From: Thalassospira tepidiphila MCCC 1A03514
Lineage (GTDB): Bacteria; Pseudomonadota; Alphaproteobacteria; Rhodospirillales; Thalassospiraceae
Reading direction: 5' to 3'
NCBI RefSeq assembly: GCF_001662875.1
Contig: NZ_JPVZ01000002.1
Span: 372,001 to 436,000 of the forward strand
DNA: 64,000 nucleotides
In this document: one piece after another, positions 8,949 through 19,528 of the stretch
Position numbering within the stretch: position 1 is the first letter of the stretch
How the letters are laid out: every line of letters begins with the position of its first letter
Notes under the pieces: model-generated
What the model was told of the DNA's origin: nothing
What the model saw: the letters and a program-made list of their open reading frames with translations, nothing else
Database searches by the model: none
Position numbers and translations under genes: made by a program

Positions 8949-10505
8949 ATGGAAGCAACTTCGGGAATGCCGCGGCCGGAACTTTTGCAGGTCGCAGATG
9001 CCGTTGCCCGTGAAAAGGGCATTGATCGTGACGAGGTTCTCGGTGCTATGGAGCAGGCCATCCAGAAGGCAGGCCGTTCCAGATATGGTCACGAGCATGA
9101 CATTCGTGCCCATATCGACCGCAAAACCGGCGAGATCAAACTCGCTCGTTACATCGAAGTCACCGATGAAATCGAAAACGATTTCACCCAGATGTCGCTC
9201 GAACAGGCACGTATTCGTGACGAGAACATCAATCTTGGTGAATTCCTGATTGATCCGCTGCCGCCGATTGATTTTGGTCGTATTGCTGCCCAGACCGCGA
9301 AACAGGTCATCGTGCAGAAAGTGCGCGACGCGGAACGCGAACGCCAGTACGAGGAATACAAGGACCGTGCCGACGAAGTTATCAACGGCGTCGTCAAGCG
9401 TGTCGAGTTTGGCAACGTTCTTGTCGATATCGGTCGTGCCGAAGCCATCCTGCGCCGTGAAGAACTGATCCCGCGTGAGACAGTTCGTCAGGGTGATCGG
9501 GTACGTGCCCTGATCCTTGATGTCCGTCGTGAACAGCGTGGCCCGCAGATCTTCCTGTCGCGTACGCACCCGACCTTCATGGCAAAACTGTTTGCCCAGG
9601 AAGTACCGGAAATCTACGACGGCATCATCGAAATCAAATCGGTTGCCCGTGACCCGGGTTCGCGCGCGAAAATTTCGGTTCTGTCTTCGGACAGCTCGAT
9701 TGACCCGGTCGGTGCCTGCGTCGGTATGCGCGGTTCGCGCGTCCAGGCGGTTGTTGCCGAACTTCAGGGCGAAAAAATCGACATCATCCAGTGGTCGGAA
9801 GACCCGGCGACCTTTGTTGTGAATGCTTTGGCCCCGGCCGAAGTCACCAAGGTTGTGATTGATGAAGAAACCAACCGTATCGAAGTCGTCGTTCCGGACG
9901 ATCAACTGAGCCTTGCCATTGGCCGTCGTGGTCAGAATGTGCGTCTGGCGTCCCAGCTGACCGGTTGGGATATCGATATTCTGACCGAGGAAGACGAAAG
10001 CGAACGTCGTCAGGAAGAAGCACGCAAGCGCGCGGAAATGTTCATCAAGGCGCTTGATGTTGACGAAGTTATCGCCCATCTCCTGGTCGCCGAAGGCTTT
10101 ACCTCGATCGAGGAAGTCGGTTACGTGCCGCTGGCAGAACTGGCCGAGATCGAAGGTTTCGAAGAAGAAATCGCCGAAGAGCTGCGCAACCGCGCACGCA
10201 CCTTCCTTGCCGAAGAGGCCGAGCGTCTTCAGAAACGTCGCGAAGAGCTTAAGGTTGCCGATGATCTGGTTGAATTCCCGGGTCTGTCGCTGGCTGTTGT
10301 TGTTCGCCTTGGTGAAAACGACGTCAAAAACCTTGAAGATTTCGCGGATCTCGCCAGTGACGAGCTGATCGAATATGTCGGGGATGCCGATTCCATTACC
10401 ATGGATCAGGCCAACGACATGATCATGGAAGCCCGTCGCAAGCTTGGCTGGTTCGAAGGTCTTGAAGAAGAGACCGAAGAATCCGCGGAAAGCGAAGAGG
10501 CCTAA
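8949..10505 (+). CDS. nusA: Transcription termination/antitermination factor NusA
   Basis: Binds RNA polymerase and nascent RNA to modulate pausing, termination and antitermination. The 518-residue protein has the N-terminal polymerase-binding domain, an S1 domain (about 138-200), two KH domains (GACVGMRGSRVQ, and IGRRGQNVRLASQLTGW near 320-340) and two C-terminal helix-hairpin-helix repeats (about 370-500). It ends in an acidic Glu-rich tail. The ATG at 8949 follows AGAGG by 6 bases; a TTG at 8943 is less likely. Confidence 0.97.
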   Translation: MEATSGMPRPELLQVADAVAREKGIDRDEVLGAMEQAIQKAGRSRYGHEHDIRAHIDRKTGEIKLARYIEVTDEIENDFTQMSLEQARIRDENINLGEFLIDPLPPIDFGRIAAQTAKQVIVQKVRDAERERQYEEYKDRADEVINGVVKRVEFGNVLVDIGRAEAILRREELIPRETVRQGDRVRALILDVRREQRGPQIFLSRTHPTFMAKLFAQEVPEIYDGIIEIKSVARDPGSRAKISVLSSDSSIDPVGACVGMRGSRVQAVVAELQGEKIDIIQWSEDPATFVVNALAPAEVTKVVIDEETNRIEVVVPDDQLSLAIGRRGQNVRLASQLTGWDIDILTEEDESERRQEEARKRAEMFIKALDVDEVIAHLLVAEGFTSIEEVGYVPLAELAEIEGFEEEIAEELRNRARTFLAEEAERLQKRREELKVADDLVEFPGLSLAVVVRLGENDVKNLEDFADLASDELIEYVGDADSITMDQANDMIMEARRKLGWFEGLEEETEESAESEEA

Positions 10506-10523
10506 GGCCGATCGGAGGATGCC

Positions 10524-11114
10524 ATGTCGCATCGTAAAGGCGGCAAGGTAGCCGAGGTTCCGGAACGCCGGTGCGTTGTCACCGGCGAAGTCCGGCACAA
10601 GGAAGATCTTCTCAGGGTTGTGATCGGGCCAGATGGTTCGGTTGTTCCCGACCTTGAGGAACGGCTGCCGGGACGGGGATTATGGTTGTGCCCGTCGCGG
10701 GATGTGGTAAATACCGCCTGTGCAAAGAACGCCTTTGCCCGGGCGGCCCGACAAAAAGTCGTGGTCGACACCGCACTTGCAGACCGGATCGAAGAGCTGC
10801 TGACGCGCAAATGCATCGATCTGTTGTCGCTGGCGCGGCGTGCAGGACAGGCTGTTGCAGGATTTGAAAAGGCCCGTGCCCAGATTGCCGAGGGCGCAGC
10901 CTTAGTATTGGCGGCACGCGATGGTGCCGCAGACGGAAAATCAAAGATCGAGGCCAAGGCCCGGGATCTGCCGATTTATTCCGTTCTGGATGCTGCTGAA
11001 ATCGGCGCGGCCTTTGGTCGCGAAAAAGCAGTACATGTGGCCGTTGCGCCAGGAGGCCTTGCCAATCGGTTGGGGCGTTCGTGCAAACGGCTTGAAGGAT
11101 TTCGCGCTGTCTGA
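10524..11114 (+). CDS. ylxR: YlxR-like RNA-binding protein fused to an L7Ae-like domain
   Basis: The 196-residue protein combines an N-terminal YlxR/DUF448 domain (about 10-90, [23 protein letters not shown]) with an L7Ae/L30e-like RNA-binding domain (about 95-190, [17 protein letters not shown]). In Firmicutes these are two genes (ylxR and ylxQ) in the same operon position; the fused form is usual in Alphaproteobacteria. The role is inferred to be RNA binding linked to transcription or ribosome assembly. It sits in the operon between nusA and infB. Confidence 0.9.
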   Translation: MSHRKGGKVAEVPERRCVVTGEVRHKEDLLRVVIGPDGSVVPDLEERLPGRGLWLCPSRDVVNTACAKNAFARAARQKVVVDTALADRIEELLTRKCIDLLSLARRAGQAVAGFEKARAQIAEGAALVLAARDGAADGKSKIEAKARDLPIYSVLDAAEIGAAFGREKAVHVAVAPGGLANRLGRSCKRLEGFRAV

Positions 11115-11194
11115 GATCAGACGAGCGCCAGACGGACAGGACAGGATCGGCGTATGTGCCCGATCCCGCAGGAAATGAGGAAGTTGAACGGATT

Positions 11195-13861
11195 ATGAGT
11201 GATCGCGATCAGGAGAAGAAACCGCTGAGCCTCAACAGATCGAAGCTTGAATTGAGCAAGACGGTCGAGGCAGGGCAGGTTCGTCAAAACTTCTCGCATG
11301 GACGGTCAAAATCTGTGACCGTCGAAGTGCGCAAGAAGCGTACATTCGAAAAGAACGAATCCGGTCGCTTCCGTGAGGTGAAGAAGGATCTCGTTGAAGA
11401 ACAGTCCCCGGCAGCAGAAAAGCCGGCACCGGAAGCAAAAAAAGAGCCGGTTGAAGAGCCGAAACCGCGTCCGGCGGTTGATGATCATGGCAATCTGACC
11501 GACAGCGAACGCGCTGCCCGTATGGCTGCTTTGAAGGCTGCTGAAGAGCGCCGCAAGCAGGACGAGGCGGATGCGGAAATCCGCGCCCGCGAAGAAGCTG
11601 CGCGCAAGGCCGAGGAAGAAGCACGCAAGGCAGAAGAAGCCAAGGCTGCTGCCGAAGCCAAACAGGAAGAAGCACCTGCTGCGTCTGAAAACGACTCTCC
11701 GTCTGTGGAAGAAGTCGAACAGCGCCTTGCCGCTTCGACGGCAAAAGGCAAGACTTCCAAGCCGAAACCGGCTGCCAAACCGAAGGCCGAAGAAACCGTT
11801 ATTCAGGGCGAACCGGCAGAGCCGCTGGTCCCAGAAGAGCGTCGTCGTTCCGCACCGGCAGATGGCAAATCCAAAAGCCGCAAGGAAATTGACGAGGAAA
11901 ATGCCCGTGTGGCAGCCCGCAAACGTGCCGAAGAAGAAGCCGGCCGTGCAGCGCGCACCAAGGGTGACGAAGGCCGTCGTCGTGGCAAACTTTCGATCAA
12001 TAATGCAATGAGCGGTGACGAAGGTGGTCGCCGTCGTTCCATGGCATCGATCAAACGCCAGCAGGCCAAAGCCAAAGCGCGTGCCCAGGGCCCGCAAAAA
12101 CCGAAGGAAAAAGTCGTGCGTGATGTGGTAATCCCGGACGTTATTACTGTCCAGGAACTGGCCAACCGTATGGCTGAACGTGCTGCAGACGTGATCAAGA
12201 CCCTGATGAGTCTTGGCGTCATGGCAACGATTAACCAGTCGCTTGATCCCGATACCGCACAGCTCGTGGTCGAAGAATTCGGTCACAACGTCAAACGTGT
12301 ATCTGATGCCGACGTTGAAGAGTCGCTGGTCAGTGTAGATGACAATGACGCGAAGCTCGTGGGTCGTCCGCCGGTCGTGACCGTCATGGGTCACGTTGAC
12401 CATGGTAAAACCTCGTTGCTTGATGCCCTGCGCTCCACCGATGTTGCCGGTGGCGAGGCTGGCGGTATTACCCAGCATATCGGTGCCTATCAGGTCACCA
12501 TGGCAACCGGCTCCAAGATCACCTTCATCGATACTCCGGGCCACGCCGCATTTACCGAAATGCGTTCGCGCGGTGCGAAAGTTACCGATATCGTGGTTCT
12601 GGTTGTTGCGGCCGATGACTCGGTCATGCCGCAGACCATCGAGGCAATCAGCCACGCGAAAGCGGCTGGCGTTCCGATGATTGTTGCCATCAACAAAATC
12701 GACAAGCCGGGTGCAAATCCGAGCAAGGTGAAAACTGAACTTCTTCAGCACGAAGTTGTGGTCGAGGAAATGGGTGGTGACGTTCAGGCCGTTGAAGTAT
12801 CGGCCAAACAGCGCACCGGTCTGACCGAACTTGAAGAAGCCATTCTGCTGCAGTCCGAGGTCCTTGACCTTAAAGCCAACCCGGAACGCGTTGCAGATGG
12901 TGTTGTTGTTGAAGCCCGTATGGAAAAAGGCCGCGGTCCGGTTGCGACCGTTCTGGTCCAGCGCGGCACCCTGCGTACCGGTGACATCTTTGTCACGGGT
13001 CCGGAATGGGGTCGCGTTCGTGCCCTGATCGATGATCACGGCAACCGTGTCGCAGAAGCCATTCCGGGTATGCCGGTCGAGGTGAACGGTCTGAACGGTG
13101 TACCGTCTGCCGGTGACGACTTTGTGGTTGTTGAAAACGAAGCCAAGGCACGTGAAGTTTCTGACTTCCGCCAGCGCCGTATTCGTGAAACCCAGGCCGC
13201 TGCAATGAAGAAATCCGCGCTTGAGAACATGTTCTCGCAGAGCGGTGACCTCAAAGAACTGCCGATCGTCATCAAGGGTGACGTGCAGGGTTCTGTCGAA
13301 GCACTTATCGGCACCTTGCAGAAACTTGGTAACGAGGAAGTCTCGGTCCGCGTTCTGCATAGCGGTGTTGGTGGCATCAACGAATCCGACGTCACACTGG
13401 CGCGTGCATCCAATGCACTGATCATCGGCTTTAACGTGCGTGCAAACCAGCAGGCCCGTGAACAGTCGCGCCGTGACAACGTTGATATTCGTTACTATTC
13501 AATCATTTACGATGTTGCAGATGACATCAAAAAGATGCTGTCGGGCATGCTGTCTCCGGAAGTTCGCGAGAAGTTCCTGGGCTATGCGGAAATCCGCGAC
13601 GTCTTTACGATTTCCGGCAACAAGATCGCCGGTTGCATGGTCACCGAGGGTATCGTCAAACGTGGCGCAGGCGTCCGCCTGCTGCGCGACAACGTTGTCA
13701 TTCACTCTGGCGAACTTTCGACGCTCCGTCGCTTCAAGGACGAAGTCAAGGAAGTCCGCGAGGGCTATGAATGCGGCATGTCGTTCGCCAAATATAACGA
13801 TATCCAGTCGGGCGATGTGATCGAGTGCTTCGAAAACGAGGAAATTGCCGTCGAACTGTAA
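11195..13861 (+). CDS. infB: Translation initiation factor IF-2
   Basis: A GTPase that places initiator fMet-tRNA on the 30S subunit. Residues 1-330 are a long, charged, Ala/Glu/Lys-rich extension with an IF2-associated segment. The G domain starts near 399 (GHVDHGKTS, then DTPGH and NKID), followed by IF2 domains II-IV. I chose the ATG at 11195 (MSDRDQEK), about 888 residues, as typical of alphaproteobacterial IF2, with GAGGAAG 11 bases upstream. A GTG at 11156 would add 13 residues and has its own weak AGGA. Confidence 0.97.
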   Translation: MSDRDQEKKPLSLNRSKLELSKTVEAGQVRQNFSHGRSKSVTVEVRKKRTFEKNESGRFREVKKDLVEEQSPAAEKPAPEAKKEPVEEPKPRPAVDDHGNLTDSERAARMAALKAAEERRKQDEADAEIRAREEAARKAEEEARKAEEAKAAAEAKQEEAPAASENDSPSVEEVEQRLAASTAKGKTSKPKPAAKPKAEETVIQGEPAEPLVPEERRRSAPADGKSKSRKEIDEENARVAARKRAEEEAGRAARTKGDEGRRRGKLSINNAMSGDEGGRRRSMASIKRQQAKAKARAQGPQKPKEKVVRDVVIPDVITVQELANRMAERAADVIKTLMSLGVMATINQSLDPDTAQLVVEEFGHNVKRVSDADVEESLVSVDDNDAKLVGRPPVVTVMGHVDHGKTSLLDALRSTDVAGGEAGGITQHIGAYQVTMATGSKITFIDTPGHAAFTEMRSRGAKVTDIVVLVVAADDSVMPQTIEAISHAKAAGVPMIVAINKIDKPGANPSKVKTELLQHEVVVEEMGGDVQAVEVSAKQRTGLTELEEAILLQSEVLDLKANPERVADGVVVEARMEKGRGPVATVLVQRGTLRTGDIFVTGPEWGRVRALIDDHGNRVAEAIPGMPVEVNGLNGVPSAGDDFVVVENEAKAREVSDFRQRRIRETQAAAMKKSALENMFSQSGDLKELPIVIKGDVQGSVEALIGTLQKLGNEEVSVRVLHSGVGGINESDVTLARASNALIIGFNVRANQQAREQSRRDNVDIRYYSIIYDVADDIKKMLSGMLSPEVREKFLGYAEIRDVFTISGNKIAGCMVTEGIVKRGAGVRLLRDNVVIHSGELSTLRRFKDEVKEVREGYECGMSFAKYNDIQSGDVIECFENEEIAVEL

Positions 13862-13878
13862 GACGGTGAGGAACTGAA

Positions 13879-14298
13879 ATGGCGAAGCAACCAGCCAAAG
13901 CACCAAGTCAGCGACAGCTCCGCGTGGCGGAAGAAATCCGTCAGGCGCTGTCGCAGGCATTGGAGCGTGGAGACATTTACGATCCGGATCTGACACGGCG
14001 CCCGGTAACCATTACGGGTGTCAATCTTTCACCGGATATGCGCAATGCCATGGTATCTTTCACCCCGCTTGGCGGCGGAGAGGCAGAAACGTCGATGAAG
14101 GCGTTGATGCGTCAGAAAGGTCACCTGCGCAGTCATGTGGCCAACACGGTGCACATGAAATACGTGCCTGCATTGCGATTTGTCGAAGACAAGAGTTTTG
14201 ATGTCGCTGACCATATTGGTGCCCTGCTGCGCGACCCGCATGTTGCGCAGGATCTTGTGGATGACCGGTCGGGCGACCCGGAAGATGAGGACGACTGA
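13879..14298 (+). CDS. rbfA: 30S ribosome-binding factor RbfA
   Basis: A cold-shock-associated factor for late 30S maturation. The 139-residue protein has the KH-type fold signatures QLRVAEEIRQALSQAL near the N-terminus and PALRFVEDKSFD near 95, with an acidic tail. It starts 17 bases after infB and its stop overlaps the truB start (ATGA), which indicates coupling. Confidence 0.95.
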   Translation: MAKQPAKAPSQRQLRVAEEIRQALSQALERGDIYDPDLTRRPVTITGVNLSPDMRNAMVSFTPLGGGEAETSMKALMRQKGHLRSHVANTVHMKYVPALRFVEDKSFDVADHIGALLRDPHVAQDLVDDRSGDPEDEDD

Positions 14299-15224
14299 TG
14301 GCGCGTCGCCGTCGCGGTAAAAGCATTAATGGCTGGCTGGCGGTGGACAAGCCCCTGGAGATCACGTCATCAACCGTGGTCAATCAGGTGCGCCGTCTGC
14401 TTGATGCCAACAAGGCCGGACATGGCGGGACACTTGATCCACTCGCGTCTGGCGTTCTGCCAATTGCCTTTGGCGAAGCAACCAAAACGGTTGCTTATGT
14501 CATGGATGGCAGCAAAAGTTATCGCGTGACGTTGAAATTCGGCGAAGCGCGCAGTACGGACGATGCCGAAGGCGAGGTTATCGAAACCTCCGACCATCGT
14601 CCGACGGAAGACGAAATCAAGGCTGTGCTGGGTGAATTCATCGGTGAAATCCAGCAGGTGCCGCCAAAGTTTTCGGCGATCAAGGTCAATGGCAAGCGTG
14701 CCTATGACCTTGCGCGCCGCGATGAAGATGTGGTGTTGCAGCCACGTCCGATTCTGATCAAGGATCTTCGACTGGTCGACATGCCAGATCGCGATCACGC
14801 CGTGTTTGACGTTGTGTCAGGCAAAGGTGCGTATATGCGATCTTTGGCGCGCGATATCGCGCTGCGCCTTGGTACCGTCGGCTACATCGCCGCGCTTCGC
14901 CGGACTTCGGCGGGGCCGTTTTCGGAAGGGAACGCCATTCCCCTGCAGGAACTGCTGGATATGGACCCGGACGAGGTGATGAAGAAACTGCTTCCGGTTG
15001 AGACCGCGCTGGACGACATCCCGGCGCTGGCCCTGACCGAAGTCGAGGCGCAACGCCTTTCCTCTGGCCAGCCTGTCGGGCTGTTGCCGGTGGCAAAGCG
15101 CAATGCCCTTGAAAACCCCGTCGTGCAGGACGAAATCGTCTGTGCCATGCTCCATGACCGCGCTGTTGCGTTGGCTGAGATCACTGGTGGCGAAATTCGA
15201 CCTGTGCGTGTTTTTAATCTCTAA
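14298..15224 (+). CDS. truB: tRNA pseudouridine(55) synthase
   Basis: Converts U55 in the T-loop of tRNAs to pseudouridine. The 308-residue protein carries the catalytic motif [13 protein letters not shown] with D47 as the expected nucleophile. Later conserved segments follow ([23 protein letters not shown]) and the C-terminal PUA-like region. It is translationally coupled to rbfA. Confidence 0.96.
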   Translation: MARRRRGKSINGWLAVDKPLEITSSTVVNQVRRLLDANKAGHGGTLDPLASGVLPIAFGEATKTVAYVMDGSKSYRVTLKFGEARSTDDAEGEVIETSDHRPTEDEIKAVLGEFIGEIQQVPPKFSAIKVNGKRAYDLARRDEDVVLQPRPILIKDLRLVDMPDRDHAVFDVVSGKGAYMRSLARDIALRLGTVGYIAALRRTSAGPFSEGNAIPLQELLDMDPDEVMKKLLPVETALDDIPALALTEVEAQRLSSGQPVGLLPVAKRNALENPVVQDEIVCAMLHDRAVALAEITGGEIRPVRVFNL

Positions 15225-15241
15225 AGGCGAAAGGATGCCTG

Positions 15242-15511
15242 ATGTCGATTACTGCTGAACGCAAAGCTGAGCTGATCAAGGAATACGGTCAGAAAGACGG
15301 TGACACCGGTTCCCCCGAAGTCCAGGTTGCTATCCTGACTGAACGGATCAAGAACCTCACCGAGCACATGAAAGAACATAACCACGACTTCCACAGCCGT
15401 CGTGGTCTTCTCATGATGGTTGGTCAGCGTCGTCGTCTGCTGAAGTATCTGCAGCGCAAAGACCAGTCGCGTTACGAGAGCGTCATTGAGCGCCTCGGTA
15501 TTCGCCGCTGA
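15242..15511 (+). CDS. rpsO: 30S ribosomal protein S15
   Basis: An 89-residue primary 16S rRNA-binding protein of the platform. It is all-helical and typical of the family, with [25 protein letters not shown] and the C-terminal [13 protein letters not shown]. It lies between truB and pnp as in most Proteobacteria and is followed at once by a strong terminator. Confidence 0.97.
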   Translation: MSITAERKAELIKEYGQKDGDTGSPEVQVAILTERIKNLTEHMKEHNHDFHSRRGLLMMVGQRRRLLKYLQRKDQSRYESVIERLGIRR

Positions 15512-15521
15512 TATCGAACTG

Positions 15522-15554
15522 CGGCGGAGGGTGACCTCCGCCGTCGTTTTTTTT
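15522..15554 (+). terminator. Terminator after rpsO
   Basis: An 8-9 bp G+C-rich stem (GGCGGAGG at 15523-15530 with CCTCCGCC at 15535-15542) with a 4-base loop, followed by eight T. It separates rpsO from the pnp leader at least partly. Confidence 0.85.
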
Positions 15555-15621
15555 ATTGTTCCGGCGGATCGGAACACGAGAAGCAGGGTCGGATGGGCCG
15601 ACCCGATGCTTACGCCGGACC

Positions 15622-15661
15622 CATTACTCATGGCGCTGTCATGTAAGCCTCATGAGTAATG
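15622..15661 (+). repeat. Perfect 11-bp inverted repeat in the pnp leader
   Basis: CATTACTCATG at 15622-15632 pairs perfectly with CATGAGTAATG at 15651-15661 across 18 bases, ending 60 bases before pnp. There is no T tract, so it is not a terminator. In E. coli a stem in the pnp leader is cut by RNase III and drives PNPase autoregulation; this hairpin occupies the equivalent place. Confidence 0.5.
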
Positions 15662-15721
15662 TGTTCGGAACTCGTGTACACTTTCGGGTCCGCCAGAGGT
15701 TTGTAAGAGGAAGAGAAAATA

Positions 15722-17845
15722 ATGTTTAATGTCGTCCGTAAGGAAATGCAGTGGGGCAATGCCAAACTGGTTCTCGAAACCGGTAAAATCGCCCGTCAGG
15801 CAGATGGTGCCGTCAAGGTTACCTACGGTGAAACCGTTGTCCTGTGTACTGCTGTTGGCGCCAAACAGCCGCGCCCGGATGTCGACTTTTTCCCGCTGAC
15901 GGTTAACTACCAGGAAAAAGCATTTGCCGCTGGCAAAATCCCGGGTGGCTTCTTCAAACGTGAAGGCCGCCCGTCTGAAAAAGAAACCCTTGTTTCGCGT
16001 CTGATCGACCGTCCGATCCGTCCGTTGTTCCACCCGCAGTACCGGAACGACACCCAGATCGTGTGTACCGTTCTGTCGCACGACATGGAAAACGATCCAG
16101 ACGTGGTTGCCATGATCGGTACCTCGGCGGCCCTGACCATTTCCGGTCTGCCGTTCCTTGGCCCGATTGGTGCTGCCCGCGTTGGTTACAAGGATGGTGA
16201 ATACCTTCTCAACCCGTCGACCGAAGCGGTCAAGGAAAGCGATCTGGATCTGGTTGTTGCCGGTACCCGTGATGGCGTGATGATGGTTGAATCCGAAGCA
16301 TCCGAGCTGTCCGAAGAAATCATGCTTGGCGCCGTGAAGTTCGGTCACGAACAGTTCCAGGGCGTTCTCGACCTGATCATTGATCTGGCCGAAGAAGCAG
16401 CCAAAGAGCCGCGTGACGTTGCAGAACTTCCGGAAGGCTACGACGCACTGGTCGAAAAGATCGCTGCGCTTGGCACCGAAAGACTGACCGCTGCTTATGC
16501 ACATGTTGTCAAACAGGAGCGTTCGGCTGCTGTTTCTGCTGCTAAGGCAGACATCGTCGAGAAACTTGGCGATGAAGTTCCGGATGCGCTGAAAGGCAAA
16601 GTTTCCTCGATCATCAAAGATCTGGAAAAAGACATCGTTCGCGGTGCGATCCTGAAAACCGGCAAGCGTATCGATGGTCGTACCGGTGCTGACGTTCGTC
16701 CGATCATGGGCGAAGTTTCGGTTCTGCCGCGCTCGCACGGCTCCTCGATCTTCACCCGTGGTGAAACCCAGGCACTTGCTGTTGTTACCCTTGGTACCGG
16801 TCAGGACGAGCAGATCGTTGACGCGCTGGACGGCGAATACCGTGAAAGCTTCATGCTGCATTACAACTTCCCGCCCTACTCGGTTGGTGAAGCTGGCCGC
16901 ATGGGTTCGCCGGGTCGTCGTGAGATTGGTCACGGTAAACTGGCATGGCGTGCCCTGCACCCGCTGATGCCGGGCAAGGATGCCTTCCCGTACACCACCC
17001 GTATCGTTTCCGAAGTGACCGAATCAAACGGTTCTTCTTCGATGGCAACCGTTTGCGCAAGCTCGCTTGCGATGATGGATGCCGGTGTTCCGTTGGCACG
17101 CCCGGTTGCGGGTATCGCCATGGGCCTGATCAAGGAAGCCGAAGATTTCGCAGTTCTGTCCGACATCATGGGTGATGAAGATCACCTTGGTGACATGGAC
17201 TTCAAGGTTGCTGGTACCGAAAACGGCATTACCTCGCTGCAGATGGACATCAAGATCACCTCGGTAACCCCGGACATCATGCAGATCGCCCTGAAGCAGG
17301 CCCGCGATGGTCGTCTGCACATTCTCGGTGAAATGGCCAAAGCCCTTCCGGAAGCACGTGGTGAAGTTTCGGGTAACGCCCCGACCATCACCCAGTTCTC
17401 GATCCCGAAAGACAAAATTCGTGATGTCATCGGTTCGGGCGGTAAGGTCATTCGCGAAATCTGCGAAGAGACCGGTGCAAAGGTTGATATTGAAGATGAT
17501 GGTTCGATCACTGTCGCACATACCGACGGTGCAAAAGGCAAGCAGGCCGTGGATTGGATCAAATCCATCGTTGCGGAACCTGAATTGAATCATATCTATG
17601 ATGGTAAGGTCGTTAAGGCTGTCGATTTCGGCGCATTCGTGAACTTCTTTGGTGCGCGTGACGGTCTGGTTCACATTTCCGAACTGGCACCTGAGCGTGT
17701 CAAACAGGTTTCGGACATCGTGAAAGAAGGCGACCAGGTTAAGGTCAAAGTCATCGGTTTCGATGATCGCGGCAAAATCAAACTGTCGATGAAACGTGTT
17801 GACCAGGAAACCGGTGCCGACCTCGACGCAGGCGACGCCGAATAA
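15722..17845 (+). CDS. pnp: Polyribonucleotide nucleotidyltransferase (PNPase)
   Basis: A phosphorolytic 3'-5' exoribonuclease of the RNA degradosome. The 707-residue protein has two RNase PH domains (about 1-230 and 300-540, including [14 protein letters not shown]), a KH domain (about 550-610, [13 protein letters not shown]) and an S1 domain (about 620-690). AGAGGAAGAG lies 5-6 bases ahead of the ATG. A long leader with an inverted repeat precedes the gene, and two hairpins follow it. Confidence 0.98.
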   Translation: MFNVVRKEMQWGNAKLVLETGKIARQADGAVKVTYGETVVLCTAVGAKQPRPDVDFFPLTVNYQEKAFAAGKIPGGFFKREGRPSEKETLVSRLIDRPIRPLFHPQYRNDTQIVCTVLSHDMENDPDVVAMIGTSAALTISGLPFLGPIGAARVGYKDGEYLLNPSTEAVKESDLDLVVAGTRDGVMMVESEASELSEEIMLGAVKFGHEQFQGVLDLIIDLAEEAAKEPRDVAELPEGYDALVEKIAALGTERLTAAYAHVVKQERSAAVSAAKADIVEKLGDEVPDALKGKVSSIIKDLEKDIVRGAILKTGKRIDGRTGADVRPIMGEVSVLPRSHGSSIFTRGETQALAVVTLGTGQDEQIVDALDGEYRESFMLHYNFPPYSVGEAGRMGSPGRREIGHGKLAWRALHPLMPGKDAFPYTTRIVSEVTESNGSSSMATVCASSLAMMDAGVPLARPVAGIAMGLIKEAEDFAVLSDIMGDEDHLGDMDFKVAGTENGITSLQMDIKITSVTPDIMQIALKQARDGRLHILGEMAKALPEARGEVSGNAPTITQFSIPKDKIRDVIGSGGKVIREICEETGAKVDIEDDGSITVAHTDGAKGKQAVDWIKSIVAEPELNHIYDGKVVKAVDFGAFVNFFGARDGLVHISELAPERVKQVSDIVKEGDQVKVKVIGFDDRGKIKLSMKRVDQETGADLDAGDAE

Positions 17846-17856
17846 AGCAAACGGGA

Positions 17857-17917
17857 TGCCGGACGACGATAAAAACGCGACGTCGTCCGGCACTCTGCGC
17901 GATGCCATAGCATCGCG
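17857..17917 (+). repeat. Two hairpins downstream of pnp
   Basis: A perfect 12-bp stem (17857-17868 with 17881-17892, 12-base loop) is followed by an 8-bp stem (17898-17905 with 17910-17917, 4-base loop). No T tract follows either, so they more likely protect or process the mRNA end than terminate it. Confidence 0.5.
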
Positions 17918-17929
17918 GGCAAAGGCCGA

Positions 17930-19339
17930 ATGGGAGAGACGAATTTGAAAGCCCTTAAACCGCTCGTCATGTCGGGTAAAGAAGTCTTGCCAGTTATCGA
18001 AGGTGGCAAAGGCGTTGCTGTATCGACGGGTAAAAGTTCCGGCGCATGGGCTGCTGCCGGTGGTATCGGGACTTTTTCCGCTGTGAATGCCGATTCTTAT
18101 GATGAGAATGGCAATCTGGTCCCGATCGAATATGCAGGAAAAACCCGCAGTGACCGCCATCAGGAACTGATTGCCTACGGCATTCGTGGTGGTATTGCAC
18201 AAGCACAGATCGCACATGAAATGCGGAACGGCGAAGGCCGTCTGCACATGAACGTATTGTGGGAAATGGGCGGTGCCGAACCGATCCTTCACGGCGTTCT
18301 TGAAGGAGCCAAAGGCCTGATCCACGGGGTAACCTGTGGTGCCGGTATGCCCTACAAGATTGCTCAGATTTCTGCGCAATACGGCGTTCACTATTATCCG
18401 ATTGTCTCGTCAGCCCGTGCTTTCCGTGCATTGTGGCTGCGGGCCTATAAAAAGACCCCGGAATGGCTGGGTGGCGTGGTTTACGAAGATCCGTGGCGCG
18501 CTGGCGGCCATAATGGTCTGTCGAATTCCGAAGATCCGCTGGTGCCCGAGGATCCGTTCCCGCGTGTTGCTGCCCTTCGTGAATTCATGAATTCCGTTGG
18601 CCTGAATGATGTTCCGATCATCATGGCAGGCGGTGTCTGGTTCCTGCGTGATTTCGAAGACTGGATCGACAACCCCGAAGTGGCCCCGGTGGCCTTCCAG
18701 TTCGGGACTCGTCCGCTTCTGACACAGGAAAGCGAGATTTCCGACGAATGGAAACAGCGCCTGACCAGTCTTAAGAATGGTGACGTATCGCTGCATAAAT
18801 TCAGCCCGACTGGTTTCTATAGCTCGGCTGTGCGCAATGCGTTCCTCGAAGATCTGCATCAACGTTCTGACCGTCAGGTACGCTATTCGCGTACCGCCGA
18901 GGCGGATCTGCATGTCGGTATTCCGCTGGGCCGTCGCGGCCGCCCGATCTATGTGCGTGAAGACGATGCCGACAAGGTCAAGGCTTGGCTTGAAGCTGGT
19001 TATACCGAAGGCATGCCGACCCCGGATGACACCATGGTGTTTGTTACCCCGGAAAGCGCACTGACGATCAAGAAAGACCAGATCGACTGCATGGGTTGCC
19101 TGTCACAGTGCCAGTTCTCCAACTGGGAACAGCATGAAGGCACCACTGGCAAACGTGCTGACCCGCGTTCCTTCTGTATCCAGAAGACGCTCCAGAGCAT
19201 TGCCCACGGCGCCAAAGTTGAAAATGAACTGATGTTTGCCGGTCACAATGCCTACAAGTTTGGCGAAGACCCGTTCTACGCCAACGGCAATATTCCGACT
19301 GTGAAGGAACTGGTCGACCGCATCATGACGGGCGACTGA
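17930..19339 (+). CDS. Nitronate monooxygenase-like flavoprotein with a four-Cys tail
   Basis: A 469-residue protein of the FMN-dependent 2-nitropropane dioxygenase/nitronate monooxygenase superfamily. It shows TIM-barrel elements such as GIGTFSAVN, GVTCGAGMPYK, GGHNG (about 200) and IIMAGGVW (about 240), with AFQFGTRPL as the phosphate-binding end. A C-terminal extension carries C387, C390, C394 and C416 (C-x2-C-x3-C-x21-C), which could hold an iron-sulfur cluster. The true substrate is unknown. A TTG at 17945 with GGGAGAG just upstream is an alternative start to the ATG at 17930. A strong terminator follows. Confidence 0.75.
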   Translation: MGETNLKALKPLVMSGKEVLPVIEGGKGVAVSTGKSSGAWAAAGGIGTFSAVNADSYDENGNLVPIEYAGKTRSDRHQELIAYGIRGGIAQAQIAHEMRNGEGRLHMNVLWEMGGAEPILHGVLEGAKGLIHGVTCGAGMPYKIAQISAQYGVHYYPIVSSARAFRALWLRAYKKTPEWLGGVVYEDPWRAGGHNGLSNSEDPLVPEDPFPRVAALREFMNSVGLNDVPIIMAGGVWFLRDFEDWIDNPEVAPVAFQFGTRPLLTQESEISDEWKQRLTSLKNGDVSLHKFSPTGFYSSAVRNAFLEDLHQRSDRQVRYSRTAEADLHVGIPLGRRGRPIYVREDDADKVKAWLEAGYTEGMPTPDDTMVFVTPESALTIKKDQIDCMGCLSQCQFSNWEQHEGTTGKRADPRSFCIQKTLQSIAHGAKVENELMFAGHNAYKFGEDPFYANGNIPTVKELVDRIMTGD

Positions 19340-19359
19340 TCCTGACATCAGACCAAATA

Positions 19360-19399
19360 AAAAAGGGCCGGTTTTTACCGGCCCTTTTTGTTTGTTTTT
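19360..19399 (+). terminator. Terminator after the NMO-like gene
   Basis: The arms AAAAAGGGCCGG and CCGGCCCTTTTT (19360-19371 and 19378-19389) form a 12-bp stem with a 6-base loop, followed by GTTTGTTTTT. Confidence 0.88.
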
Positions 19400-19425
19400 C
19401 ACAGTATTTCATCACGCGATTATAG

Positions 19426-19439
19426 TTGATCAAAATCAA
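19426..19439 (+). promoter_or_regulatory. Perfect FNR/FixK-type box upstream of irr
   Basis: TTGATCAAAATCAA matches the Crp-FNR family consensus TTGAT-N4-ATCAA in every defined position. It is centred 96 bases before the irr ATG. If it activates from -41.5, transcription would start near 19474. No copy was noticed elsewhere in the window. Confidence 0.65.
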
Positions 19440-19528
19440 AGAACAACGCGTCCGGGTTCTTTAGTCTGTCCCCAGCATTCATTAGGGCCATTATGATTTT
19501 GGCCCGACCACGACAAAGGGGCAAAGCT

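Noticed and set aside
8640-10598. 652-codon open frame antisense to nusA
   Set aside because: It mirrors nusA codon structure, has no family motif and no ribosome site. Long antisense frames are expected opposite G+C-biased genes.
11306-13360. 684-codon open frame antisense to infB
   Set aside because: Shadow frame of infB. The composition is Phe/Gly/Thr-rich in the way typical of reversed conserved coding sequence.
15650-18391. Two long minus-strand frames opposite pnp and the NMO-like gene
   Set aside because: Both lie wholly opposite strongly conserved genes and carry no motif.
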